From positions 248,001-312,000 of the forward strand of contig DIUR01000033.1 of the NCBI GenBank assembly GCA_002428265.1: DNA of 64,000 nt. The letters are read 5' to 3'. The notes under the pieces were generated by a model, which worked only from the letters and a program-made list of their open reading frames with translations, searched no databases and was not told the DNA's origin. Shown piece after piece: positions 17,144 through 24,862 of this stretch. Position 1 is the stretch's first letter; the number at the start of each line of letters is the position of its first letter. Source of the DNA: Bacteriovoracaceae bacterium UBA6153 (lineage in GTDB: Bacteria > Bdellovibrionota > Bacteriovoracia > Bacteriovoracales > Bacteriovoracaceae). The position numbers and the translations under genes were made by a program.

Positions 17144-17280
17144 GCAAGTCTTGGTCTACTCGACTCAAACGAATCAATAATATTTGGCTGATAAAGAATT
17201 GAAGTTTTCATCTGCATTTGTAAATGTTGAGCTTGTGTATACATGAGCGCGATAGTCAAAAATAAGAATAGTATTTTCAC
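17140..17280 (-). CDS. 46-residue exported peptide
   Basis: A GTG start at 17280 has a perfect GGAGG 5 nt upstream. The product starts with a signal peptide (VKILFLFLTIALMYTQA), leaving a mature peptide of about 29 residues rich in Gln, Met and Ser (QHLQMQMKTS...). It is too short for most gene finders. The excellent ribosome site and signal peptide argue that it is real. Both stop codons of this convergent pair lie in one TTAA (17140-17143). Function unknown; methionine-rich exported peptides can bind copper, which would suit the neighbouring operon, but this is a guess. Confidence 0.6.
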   Translation of the reverse strand: MKILFLFLTIALMYTQAQHLQMQMKTSILYQPNIIDSFESSRPRLA

Positions 17281-17382
17281 ATGTGCCTCCATGGCCAGAT
17301 TTGGCCTTACTTCACAACAAATTGAAGTGCAAGCTCAGTACCATGGATTTGACGGGATTCTAGTGAGGATTTGCGGAAAATA

Positions 17383-17418
17383 GTCCCAGTTTTGAAGCTT
17401 ACACTTCGCCACTGGGAC
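17383..17418 (-). terminator. Terminator after serC
   Basis: An 8-bp perfect stem (GTCCCAGT with ACTGGGAC) encloses a smaller GAAG/CTTC stem. On the minus strand it lies 10 nt past the serC stop and is followed by TATTTTCC. This is a reasonable intrinsic terminator with a short T tract. Confidence 0.6.
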
Positions 17419-17427
17419 AACTCTATT

Positions 17428-18546
17428 TTAAAGTTTAGATTCAATCATAAGAGAAAGTAACTTAGTAAGTTTCTCAAGATCACCAAAAGAGATATTGTGG
17501 AACATAGAGATACGGAATTGGTTTCTTCCTAATTTTCTATAACCATCAATTCCGTAAACAACTTTTTTCTTTTCAAGTTGCTTAATAATATCATCAACAT
17601 TTACTTTTGCATCAACATCAATTGTTGCTACAGCAATTGATCTAAATTGTTTTTCTTCAATATAACAAGACAGGTACGGCTTCGACTCTGCCCATGAATA
17701 AAGAAGGTCCGCTTTCTTTTGTGAAAGTTTTTGAATTTCAGCAAATCCTTGCTCATTCATACGCTTTACCTGCTCATTCATAATGAAGATTGTAGCAAGT
17801 GCCGGTGTATTATAAGTCTGGTTTGCTTCTGAGTTTGTAATCGCATGATTCCAGTTCATGATATCTGGAACGTAACGAGATTTATCTTCTGCAATTTTCT
17901 TCGCGCGTGCCATCGCTTTTGGTGACATGATAGCAACCCAAAGACCTCCATCACTTGCGAAAACTTTTTGCGGAGAAAAGAAAAAGATATCTGTTTTAGA
18001 AACGTCACAAGGACATTGCCCTGCTCCTGACGTTGCGTCTACGGCCAAGATTGTATTGGCGTCTACCACTGGAAGCTCAGACAACTGAACACCTGTTGAA
18101 GTTTCATTTAAAGTCACAGCGATCATATCAGACCCAGCAACGGCCTTACCGTTAATCCCTTTTCCAAAAGGAACATTGACGTTTTCAGCTGTTATCCATG
18201 GAACAAGTTTTGTCGACTTAAACCATTTCTCAGAAAACTCTCCACATGTGAAGTGAGTCGCTTTCTTCTCAACAATCCCAAGCGCGATCATATCAAAAAG
18301 TAATGTCGCTCCACCGTTACCAAGAACAACAAGGTAATCAGATGGAATATTAAAATATTTTGCAATACCTGTTTGAAGTTCTTTTACTACATTCTTTACC
18401 ACAGGCTTTCTATGGCTTGTTCCCATGTATTCATGGCCAGTTTTAGCTAATCTCTCCAGGAATTCAGTCGGAACCAATGAAGGCCCTGAACCAAAACGTG
18501 GATCAGCTGGAGTGAGTTCTTTAGGGATTTCAAAATTCTCAAACAT
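17428..18546 (-). CDS. serC: Phosphoserine aminotransferase
   Basis: SerC is a PLP enzyme making 3-phosphoserine from 3-phosphohydroxypyruvate in serine synthesis. The 372-residue protein opens with the block IPKELTPADPRFGSGPS, typical of the actinobacterial-type SerC rather than the E. coli type. Further features are GTSHRKP (42-48), NGGATLLFD, Asp170 (AVDATSGAG) that pairs with the PLP ring, and SPQKVFASDGG with Lys194 as the Schiff-base lysine. AAGGAA before the ATG supports the start. An alternative as a general class V aminotransferase is less likely given the N-terminal block. Confidence 0.9.
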   Translation of the reverse strand: MFENFEIPKELTPADPRFGSGPSLVPTEFLERLAKTGHEYMGTSHRKPVVKNVVKELQTGIAKYFNIPSDYLVVLGNGGATLLFDMIALGIVEKKATHFTCGEFSEKWFKSTKLVPWITAENVNVPFGKGINGKAVAGSDMIAVTLNETSTGVQLSELPVVDANTILAVDATSGAGQCPCDVSKTDIFFFSPQKVFASDGGLWVAIMSPKAMARAKKIAEDKSRYVPDIMNWNHAITNSEANQTYNTPALATIFIMNEQVKRMNEQGFAEIQKLSQKKADLLYSWAESKPYLSCYIEEKQFRSIAVATIDVDAKVNVDDIIKQLEKKKVVYGIDGYRKLGRNQFRISMFHNISFGDLEKLTKLLSLMIESKL

Positions 18547-18625
18547 ATCATTTCCTTTGAAGAGTTTAGTGATTCTAATAGGCTTTTTTACATAGACATT
18601 TTAGCTCAAGATTTGACAGAATACG

Positions 18626-19279
18626 ATGACGAATATGAATAAAATAATTAAACCGACATTTAAGCCGATTAAACTTAGTGCCTTATTACTCACAACACTT
18701 CTATTATCTGCAAATTTAACATATGCAGCTAATAAGGCCCCTGCCGGGAATAGACAGGCGGATCTCAATGTTTCATTGGGGAATCTTTGTGAGTATATAG
18801 GAACTTATCAAACTGACTCTGATGGCTCAAAGAATACCTGTAGCTTTCTTCCCTCGCTTGCTTTGTCTTATGAGTACTATTTTACGCCTAAGTTTGCCTT
18901 GGCACCCCAGTTTGGCGCAACACTCCCTAAAAAAGGCGCTGATGACACCATCAATCGTATGACTCTCTTTGCTCTGGCCAATATGAAATATAGAACCAAC
19001 TACGTTAATCTCATCGGAGGACTTGGTTTTTATTTCACTCGCATCTCTGGTCCCGGTGGAGAGCAAGAACTCAATAACGGAAGTGGCACTGATTCGTTTC
19101 CCTTGCCCAAAGAAGCCGTCTACTCAAGAAATGTTATCGTAAACCTGGGCCTTGGCCTGGATTTCACAGATACATTCTCAGGTGAGCTCTATACCTATAT
19201 TTTTAATGCTACAGAAAGTGAGGACCGTGCTTTTAGCATTGGTGCTGCACTCACTTATCACTTTGGAGATGTTCTATGA
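18626..19279 (+). CDS. Putative outer-membrane beta-barrel protein
   Basis: The 217-residue protein has a signal peptide ending LTYAA near residue 35. The mature part alternates in strands (LALSYEYYFTPKFALAPQFGA, LIGGLGFYFTR, NVIVNLGLGLDF, FSIGAALTYHF), fitting a small barrel of roughly eight strands. The first ATG (18626) has no Shine-Dalgarno; ATG 18635, nine bp on, is an equal candidate. Its TGA overlaps the ATG of a matrixin-like protease gene (ATGA), so the two are translated together. The role is unknown. Confidence 0.65.
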   Translation: MTNMNKIIKPTFKPIKLSALLLTTLLLSANLTYAANKAPAGNRQADLNVSLGNLCEYIGTYQTDSDGSKNTCSFLPSLALSYEYYFTPKFALAPQFGATLPKKGADDTINRMTLFALANMKYRTNYVNLIGGLGFYFTRISGPGGEQELNNGSGTDSFPLPKEAVYSRNVIVNLGLGLDFTDTFSGELYTYIFNATESEDRAFSIGAALTYHFGDVL

Positions 19280-20064
19280 AAATGCTGACTCTTTTTTTCA
19301 TCATTGCACTCTCTACGCTCTCAATAAATGCCCAGGCCTTCACTTTTAATAATTCTGCAAAACTGGTTTTTTCTCAGGATGAAGTCTTGGTTAACGTGGC
19401 CGCAAACTGCACAAACCTTGGCATCACTAATGAAGAACTGTTGTCGCTAGTTGGAAGTGCGGTAGATAATTTCTGGAATCAATCTCCAACGAGTAGATTA
19501 AAACTCAGAAAAGGCTCTGTGGTGAATGTCGCAGCAGCTTTTCACACTGGAGAGATTTGCGTAAGCGGAACTAATTGTGATCCAAATCCTATACTAAAAG
19601 TAACAAACGATATTTTGATCAGCTGTAATGAAAATACCGTCAACTTCCCCAGCACTGCTATTTTAGGAGTGACCATTCCCAACAACATCAGTGGTTCAAC
19701 CATTCAAGGTGCATTAGTTTTAATTAACGATCAGGCCGGAAATCAGTTTGAAGATAAAACGAAAAACGAAAAAATTTCTATTATCGCTCATGAACTAGGA
19801 CACGCTTTTGGTCTTGGCCACTCTAAGGTCGAAGACTCTCTTATGTACTTTATGACGATGTCTAAAAGAGTGGCATTAGGAAGAGATGATATTGATGGAA
19901 TCAGTTATCTGTATCCAAAGCAGCAGCCTAAAGCAGGTTGTGGAACTGTCGACTTCGATGGAGGAACAGGACCCAACTGGTGGTCAGGTCTGTTCCTGGG
20001 ATTTTCAATTATTGGACTATCTGAGCTATTTAGAAAAAGAAAAAATAATACAAAAGCTATCTAG
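19276..20064 (+). CDS. Matrixin-like metalloprotease with C-terminal sorting-like tail
   Basis: The 262-residue protein has a signal peptide (1-21) and a matrixin zinc site: HELGHAFGLGH with His172, Glu173, His176 and His182, followed by a Met-turn SLMYF (Met190). The C-terminus has a Cys-Gly motif (CGTV, 222-225), Gly-Gly, one hydrophobic helix (about 235-251) and RKRK (253-256). That tripartite end resembles protein-sorting tails such as GlyGly-CTERM or MYXO-CTERM, which are cut after export and are often found on type II secretion substrates. No propeptide cysteine switch is obvious. It is coupled to the barrel gene before it. Confidence 0.8.
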   Translation: MKMLTLFFIIALSTLSINAQAFTFNNSAKLVFSQDEVLVNVAANCTNLGITNEELLSLVGSAVDNFWNQSPTSRLKLRKGSVVNVAAAFHTGEICVSGTNCDPNPILKVTNDILISCNENTVNFPSTAILGVTIPNNISGSTIQGALVLINDQAGNQFEDKTKNEKISIIAHELGHAFGLGHSKVEDSLMYFMTMSKRVALGRDDIDGISYLYPKQQPKAGCGTVDFDGGTGPNWWSGLFLGFSIIGLSELFRKRKNNTKAI

Positions 20065-20073
20065 CTTTTGTAT
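20048..20073. terminator. Two-way terminator over shared stop codons
   Basis: A perfect 12-bp inverted repeat (ATACAAAAGCTA at 20048-20059 and TAGCTTTTGTAT at 20062-20073) is centred on the convergent gene ends. The stops of both genes lie in one CTAG (20061-20064) inside it. T-rich sequence follows on each strand (TTTTGTATTT on plus; TTTTGTATTATTTTT on minus), so it can terminate transcription in both directions. Confidence 0.7.
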
Positions 20074-21836
20074 TTAAAACTTCTTCCGCGCTTTTGGCAC
20101 TCTCTCTCGTATTCTTCTAGCCATTTTTTTTCTTGATCATTGAGCATCTTTTCTTCAATTAGATCGTGATCGAAACCTACATAAACCATGTTTCTGAAGT
20201 GAAGCATGTTTTTGTGTTCAGGGTGACGCTCAACTGCTGCTACGTTTTCTAGCCTTACTCCACCGAAACCTGGGATATAAATTCCCGGCTCAATTGATCC
20301 AACTGTGTTTTCTTTTAGTGGAATATTTGAAGTCGTCGATAGTCTATATCCACCTTCGTGAACATTGATACCAACACCATGGCCTGTTCCGTGATTGTAG
20401 TTTAATCCGGCCGCAAAAATCGGCTGTCTCGCTACCCCATCAACCACCGCTCCCCATGATCCATCAGGGAAAGCAGCATTCATTGTATTTAAAATAGATT
20501 TTAGAACGAGTGTATAAACTTCCTTCTGACGAGCAGAGGCCTCTCCACCTGAAAGGAATGATCTAGTCGTATCTGTTGCATAACCGGACTCAAAGTATCC
20601 ACCTGAATCAAGAAGAACGAGCTCCCCTTTTTTAAATGGAATGTCAGCACTCGGGCTTCCGAAGTGAATGATAGAAGAGTTTGCACCAATAGCAGAGATT
20701 GTATTGAAACTCTGATCAAGGGCACCGTTATTTTTATAGAACTCATTAGTCTTGTGATAAAAATCCAGCTCGCTGAACTCTACTCCATTTTTCACGTTTT
20801 CTTTTACCCAAGAAATAGTTTGAAAGATAGCAGTGTCACCGTTATTGAATGAGTCCTGCATAGATTTTAGTTCAGCAGGGTTTTTCATCGCATGAAATGG
20901 AACAAGGCCGTCTGGTCTATTGATTAATTTCTCTTCTCCAAAGTGAGCAGATAATTTTAAGAAATCTGCTGTGTTTGTAGAGTTGGCAGAGTAGAAAACT
21001 TTATTGATTTTATAAGTGTCTAATCCTGCTTTTTTCTTCCAGTCAGTTTCATATTCATCAACTATCATAAAGAAATTTTCTAACTTAGAAAATTTTCCTA
21101 CAGATAAATTGATCGCGGGATTTGTGATCTCTCCTTCAATGTGCTCCATTAAAAGATAAACACACTCTCTAGTCGCCAGAACTTTTGATCTGAAAGTACT
21201 TTGGCTTGGAAGCTCATGTCTTCTCATGTTTGTTAGCCACGCAATTGAATCAAGGGCCGAAATAAAAAAAGCTTCGCCTGGATTTAGGATACGCTCTAAT
21301 TTTTCTTTTGTGCTTTCTCCAACTAGATCAAGAGAGAGCTCTCTGATTTTTTTGTCGAATGAAGTCTCTTTAAAAGTTAAGACATTAGATAGTTCTGAAT
21401 TATTAAATGCTGTGACTTTTGCTTGAGTTTTAAAATCGTTGTAAAGAGAAAGCTCGATTCTATCGCCTTCTACTCCTAGAGATTTTAATTTTTTTGAAGT
21501 GATTACTTCTTTCATTGCTTGTCTGAGTCCTGTTCCGTAAGGAACTTTAAAAACTTCCACCAGACTTAGATCGCATTCAATATCTGCTTGTTCATAATAG
21601 CGGCCATCAACAAAGAGGATAACTTTCCCTTCAAGAGGCACCAGGCACTCAGACGTTGAGCCTGCAAAACCTGTTAAATAATAGCGGTGACACTCTTCTA
21701 GAGGCACATATTCATTCAAAAAGATGTCCGAAGACGACAGATAGAAGCTGTCGAGCTTCTTTGACTTCATAAATGATTTCAAAGAGTTAATATTCGCTTT
21801 AATTTCTTCTTTAGATAAAAAACCAACTTTAGACAT
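20061..21836 (-). CDS. Xaa-Pro aminopeptidase (M24B family)
   Basis: The 591-residue cytoplasmic enzyme removes N-terminal residues before proline. It has the three-domain layout of the long type: two creatinase-like N-terminal domains (about 1-300) and a pita-bread catalytic domain. Metal ligands appear in LLDSGGYF and GYATDTTRS (two Asp), NHGTGHGVG (His), GSIEPGIY (Glu) and GVRLENVA (Glu). This long form resembles eukaryotic XPNPEP1 more than E. coli PepP. Its end overlaps the matrixin gene end by 4 bp. The start lacks a strong Shine-Dalgarno (AAAAAGGTATAGTTT upstream). Confidence 0.93.
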   Translation of the reverse strand: MSKVGFLSKEEIKANINSLKSFMKSKKLDSFYLSSSDIFLNEYVPLEECHRYYLTGFAGSTSECLVPLEGKVILFVDGRYYEQADIECDLSLVEVFKVPYGTGLRQAMKEVITSKKLKSLGVEGDRIELSLYNDFKTQAKVTAFNNSELSNVLTFKETSFDKKIRELSLDLVGESTKEKLERILNPGEAFFISALDSIAWLTNMRRHELPSQSTFRSKVLATRECVYLLMEHIEGEITNPAINLSVGKFSKLENFFMIVDEYETDWKKKAGLDTYKINKVFYSANSTNTADFLKLSAHFGEEKLINRPDGLVPFHAMKNPAELKSMQDSFNNGDTAIFQTISWVKENVKNGVEFSELDFYHKTNEFYKNNGALDQSFNTISAIGANSSIIHFGSPSADIPFKKGELVLLDSGGYFESGYATDTTRSFLSGGEASARQKEVYTLVLKSILNTMNAAFPDGSWGAVVDGVARQPIFAAGLNYNHGTGHGVGINVHEGGYRLSTTSNIPLKENTVGSIEPGIYIPGFGGVRLENVAAVERHPEHKNMLHFRNMVYVGFDHDLIEEKMLNDQEKKWLEEYERECQKRGRSFKYKS

Positions 21837-21914
21837 AAACTATACCTTTTTACTTAAGTTATTTAGTCGACCTGACGATAGATGGATCACATTGTAACCC
21901 AATACAGAGAGCTT

Positions 21915-22061
21915 ATGAAATCAAAACTCAATCCGGTTTATATTATTATTGGCCTGTTCCTTTTTAAAGTCGGCGTCATTGATAATTTTAGATTCCCGCA
22001 GAATAATAGCGGTAATAGAACGGTAGCGAGTGTGGATTTAACTAAGAAATCAATTCGTTAA
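21915..22061 (+). CDS. 48-residue single-span membrane peptide
   Basis: An ATG at 21915 with GAGAG about 4 nt upstream opens a short frame: MKSKLNPVYIIIGLFLFKVG, then a polar tail with Asn/Gln and basic residues. It has one hydrophobic segment (about residues 8-22) with a positive N-terminus, so it could be a small membrane protein or an uncleaved signal anchor. It is divergent from the aminopeptidase gene and overlaps the end of murD by 12 bp. No family recognised; coding status is moderately likely. Confidence 0.45.
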   Translation: MKSKLNPVYIIIGLFLFKVGVIDNFRFPQNNSGNRTVASVDLTKKSIR

Positions 22062-23402
22062 AATATTCACAAAGTGCTTACCACGCTCTGCATAGTTTTG
22101 AAATTGATCAAATGAAGGAAAGCCCGGCGAAAATAAAAGCACACCCTTCTTATCACTAAAATTTTCTCTCAAAAATTTCAATGTCTCTTCAAGTGTTTTA
22201 GTATTCAAGTACTGCACTTTGCCTTTTACTTCGCTTTCTATTTCATCTGCCATTTCACCAATCAAATAAAAATGCTGAACATGAGCTTTTAAAAAATCTA
22301 AGTGAGGTAAAATTGAATCCCCGTGCCCGCGTTTTTTTCCACCGATAATTAAATGTATCGGAAGTTTAAAATCTTCCATCGCTTTAACGGCCGTGAGTGT
22401 TGCGTCCCAGTTGGTGCTTTTGGCATCGTTGTAAGCACAAAACTCAGGAAGACCTTTTATACCCGTGACATATTCAATTCTATGGTGAACACCAGCAAAA
22501 GTATTAATTGATTGTTGAATCGCTTGAGAACTTAACCCAATGCTCTCTGCTGCTTTAATAATAAAAGCTAAGTTAACCAGGTTATGAATGCCTGGGAGTT
22601 TAAATTCTTTCGTCTCAAATGTTATACTTGGTCTTGCTGTATTCACTACGGCTTTTTTACCCGGCTCTTTTACTGCCCAGTTTTTAATAATCTCAAAATC
22701 TTCCGGATAAATCAGAAGATCATCACTGGTAAATTTATTCGTGATAAAAAACTTCGATTTAGCGTAGTCTTCAATATGCTCGTAGCGCTCGCCGTGGTTT
22801 TGATAAAGGTTTAGTAAAATGGCTACATTCACATGAAAATGATCAATACTCTCCAATTGAAAACTAGAGAGCTCTAATAAAATAAAATCGACTTCAGCAT
22901 CTTTTGATTTAAAAATATTGAAAGCATAATCACAAAATGGAACTCCGATGTTTCCACCAACAAATACTTTTTTATGATCACCTTCAATCATCTCACCTAA
23001 AAAAGTTGTGGTTGTCGTCTTACCGTTTGTTCCCGTAATCCCAATGATAGGCTTCAAGGCATTCATCGCTTCCAGATACTGATAAGCTAATTCAATTTCG
23101 CCTATAACCGGAACATTCTTTTTTAAAAGTTCTGCCAGGATTTTATGCTCTCTTGGAATTCCCGGACTCAAAATAACCATTTCAACTGAATTTAATTGAG
23201 TGCCTAAAGCGGCATCATCTTCATTAAAACACTGATCTCGAGAGACAAAATCCAGCACTCCTGGTGACTTTGCCCATTGATCGGGGTTACCGCCATTAAT
23301 AGCGATAACATCCGCTCCCAAAGCTTTCGTGAAACGAAGGGCCGAAAGTCCTGAAACTCCCATGCCGTAGACTGCAATTCTTTTATTTTTGAGTGTAAAC
23401 AT
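22050..23402 (-). CDS. murD: UDP-N-acetylmuramoyl-L-alanine--D-glutamate ligase
   Basis: MurD adds D-glutamate to UDP-MurNAc-L-Ala in peptidoglycan precursor synthesis. The 450-residue protein has a Rossmann-like start (VYGMGVSGLSA), the ATP loop GITGTNGKTTT (121-131), LELSSFQLE, NLYQNHGERY (where most MurD have NxxxDHxDRH, so the usual His-Asp pair reads NHGERY), and YNDAKSTN for substrate binding. Length fits the family. It stands alone, away from a division-cell-wall cluster, and begins 17 bp from a divergent methyltransferase gene. Confidence 0.95.
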   Translation of the reverse strand: MFTLKNKRIAVYGMGVSGLSALRFTKALGADVIAINGGNPDQWAKSPGVLDFVSRDQCFNEDDAALGTQLNSVEMVILSPGIPREHKILAELLKKNVPVIGEIELAYQYLEAMNALKPIIGITGTNGKTTTTTFLGEMIEGDHKKVFVGGNIGVPFCDYAFNIFKSKDAEVDFILLELSSFQLESIDHFHVNVAILLNLYQNHGERYEHIEDYAKSKFFITNKFTSDDLLIYPEDFEIIKNWAVKEPGKKAVVNTARPSITFETKEFKLPGIHNLVNLAFIIKAAESIGLSSQAIQQSINTFAGVHHRIEYVTGIKGLPEFCAYNDAKSTNWDATLTAVKAMEDFKLPIHLIIGGKKRGHGDSILPHLDFLKAHVQHFYLIGEMADEIESEVKGKVQYLNTKTLEETLKFLRENFSDKKGVLLFSPGFPSFDQFQNYAERGKHFVNILTN

Positions 23403-23419
23403 GGTACTAAGAATACCTT

Positions 23420-24664
23420 ATGAACTTTAAAAGTCACGCCCAAACCCTGGCGGAGTTCATTCAAAAATACTCTTCCATTTGGAAAAAAGAGATTATGAAT
23501 GAGTACCCCGAAACGATAGATGATTATCCCATTGAATGGATCAATCTTCTGGATTCGCTGTCTCCACAGGAGCTCTATGATGTGGACTGCAAATGCGATG
23601 TGCCTAAAATTCATGGAACAAGCTTTCACGAGTTCATGCAAGAGATTCAATCTCTCTCACAGGTAGAGAGCATTCCAGACTCTCCAGAAGTCCCACTGGA
23701 AGACTGGGCCTTTCAGGGTGTGAAAAAAAAGAAGCGCCATGAAATTCAAAAAATTGTTCCGGTCTTAAAAAAAGTCAAGGCCGACACAGGTTTTGAATAC
23801 GTGATTGATATTGGAGGAGGTGTTGGACATCTCTCTCGCATCCTTTCTCATTATCATTCTATAGCTTCTATTTCGATTGACCAAAATACTGAGTTTCAAA
23901 AAATTGGACTTAACCGTCTACAAAAATACAGACGACTCGAAGGAGCTGCTGACGTTACTTTCATGAATCTGACTTTTGGCCTCGATACCGACGAAGAAAA
24001 TCTAAAATTAGTTTTTAATAAAAAGGCCCTAGGGCTAGGTCTTCATACTTGCGGGCCTCTGGCCAATACCCTTATAAAAGCATCTGCAGATTACAAGACC
24101 CAAGGTTTATTAAGTTTTGGTTGTTGTTATCATCAGCTCACGCCTCAGAAAGATTTCCCGATTTCTGGTTTTTATAAAACAGAGCAATTGCCTGTCCTTA
24201 ATCTTTACGGCTTTACTCTGGCCACCAGGTCACACGCTGGAATGGATTTTGATTCCTATATGACTAAAATGAAAGTTAAGAGTTACCGTTACGCTCTTCA
24301 TCTATTTATTATGAAGCACTTCAATAGTAATCAGTATACGAGTGTCGGCGAATGCCACATGAGTTTATACACAAAACCTTTTCACCACTACATTAAAGAA
24401 AAATTAGCAGAGCTAGGTCTTCTTCATTCTTTTACAGATGAGTATTTTAATCAATACTTTGAGTCTGCTGAAATTCAAAGACAGTTAAGAGTCATGTTTT
24501 TGTGCAATATCATCCGCTGGCAAATGGGACGAGTTTTAGAAATTTATCTGTTAGTAGACAGATGTGTTTATCTTGAAGAACAAGGTTATAAAGTAGACCT
24601 GCAGCAATATTTCGACGAAAATCTCTCTCCAAGAAACCTAGGCATCCTTGCCCTTCATAAATAA
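23420..24664 (+). CDS. METTL25/RRNAD1-like methyltransferase
   Basis: The 414-residue protein carries a class I S-adenosylmethionine methyltransferase domain: VIDIGGGVGHLSRIL (motif I, about residue 128), SIDQNTEF, then GLHTCGPLANTLI and SFGCCYHQLTPQ. The last two blocks are hallmarks of the METTL25/RRNAD1 family, known mainly from eukaryotes but present in scattered bacteria. The substrate is unknown; RNA or protein would be plausible. The N-terminal 110 residues are helical. The gene lies alone, divergent from murD, with a strong terminator 165 bp downstream. Confidence 0.8.
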   Translation: MNFKSHAQTLAEFIQKYSSIWKKEIMNEYPETIDDYPIEWINLLDSLSPQELYDVDCKCDVPKIHGTSFHEFMQEIQSLSQVESIPDSPEVPLEDWAFQGVKKKKRHEIQKIVPVLKKVKADTGFEYVIDIGGGVGHLSRILSHYHSIASISIDQNTEFQKIGLNRLQKYRRLEGAADVTFMNLTFGLDTDEENLKLVFNKKALGLGLHTCGPLANTLIKASADYKTQGLLSFGCCYHQLTPQKDFPISGFYKTEQLPVLNLYGFTLATRSHAGMDFDSYMTKMKVKSYRYALHLFIMKHFNSNQYTSVGECHMSLYTKPFHHYIKEKLAELGLLHSFTDEYFNQYFESAEIQRQLRVMFLCNIIRWQMGRVLEIYLLVDRCVYLEEQGYKVDLQQYFDENLSPRNLGILALHK

Positions 24665-24704
24665 GACCGCTATCCTTGTCTGATATATTTATCAGGGGAT
24701 CAGT

Positions 24705-24758
24705 GTGTTTAAATATCTCACATTACTTTTTGCAACATTATGCTTAATGCTTTCTTGA
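24705..24758 (+). pseudogene. Possible remnant of a small lipoprotein gene
   Basis: AGGGG, 6 nt before a GTG at 24705, opens a 17-residue frame (VFKYLTLLFATLCLMLS) that reads like a lipoprotein signal peptide, but it ends in TGA exactly where a lipobox cysteine would be expected. In-frame reading past the TGA gives 17 further codons to a TAA. A TGT/TGC-to-TGA change in a small lipoprotein gene would explain this. It could also be chance or a short leader peptide. Confidence 0.3.
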
Positions 24759-24820
24759 GCAAAGTATTTTGAAAGGGGCCTTGGACTACACTTATCTTTG
24801 GCGAAAACTTAAATAAAACT

Positions 24821-24856
24821 AAAAAAAAAGGCCGGATAAAAATCCGGCCTTTTTTA
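24821..24856. terminator. Strong two-way terminator
   Basis: GGCCGGAT (24830-24837), loop AAAA, ATCCGGCC (24842-24849) is a perfect 8-bp GC-rich stem. It is preceded by nine A and followed by six T, so it works as an intrinsic terminator for the + strand methyltransferase transcript and for glnN on the minus strand, whose stop is at 24863. Confidence 0.92.
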
Positions 24857-24862
24857 TTCAAA

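Noticed and set aside
24757..24810. Selenocysteine readthrough of the TGA in the small lipoprotein-like frame
   Set aside because: No convincing SECIS stem-loop is adjacent and no selenocysteine machinery is visible; decay of the gene is simpler.
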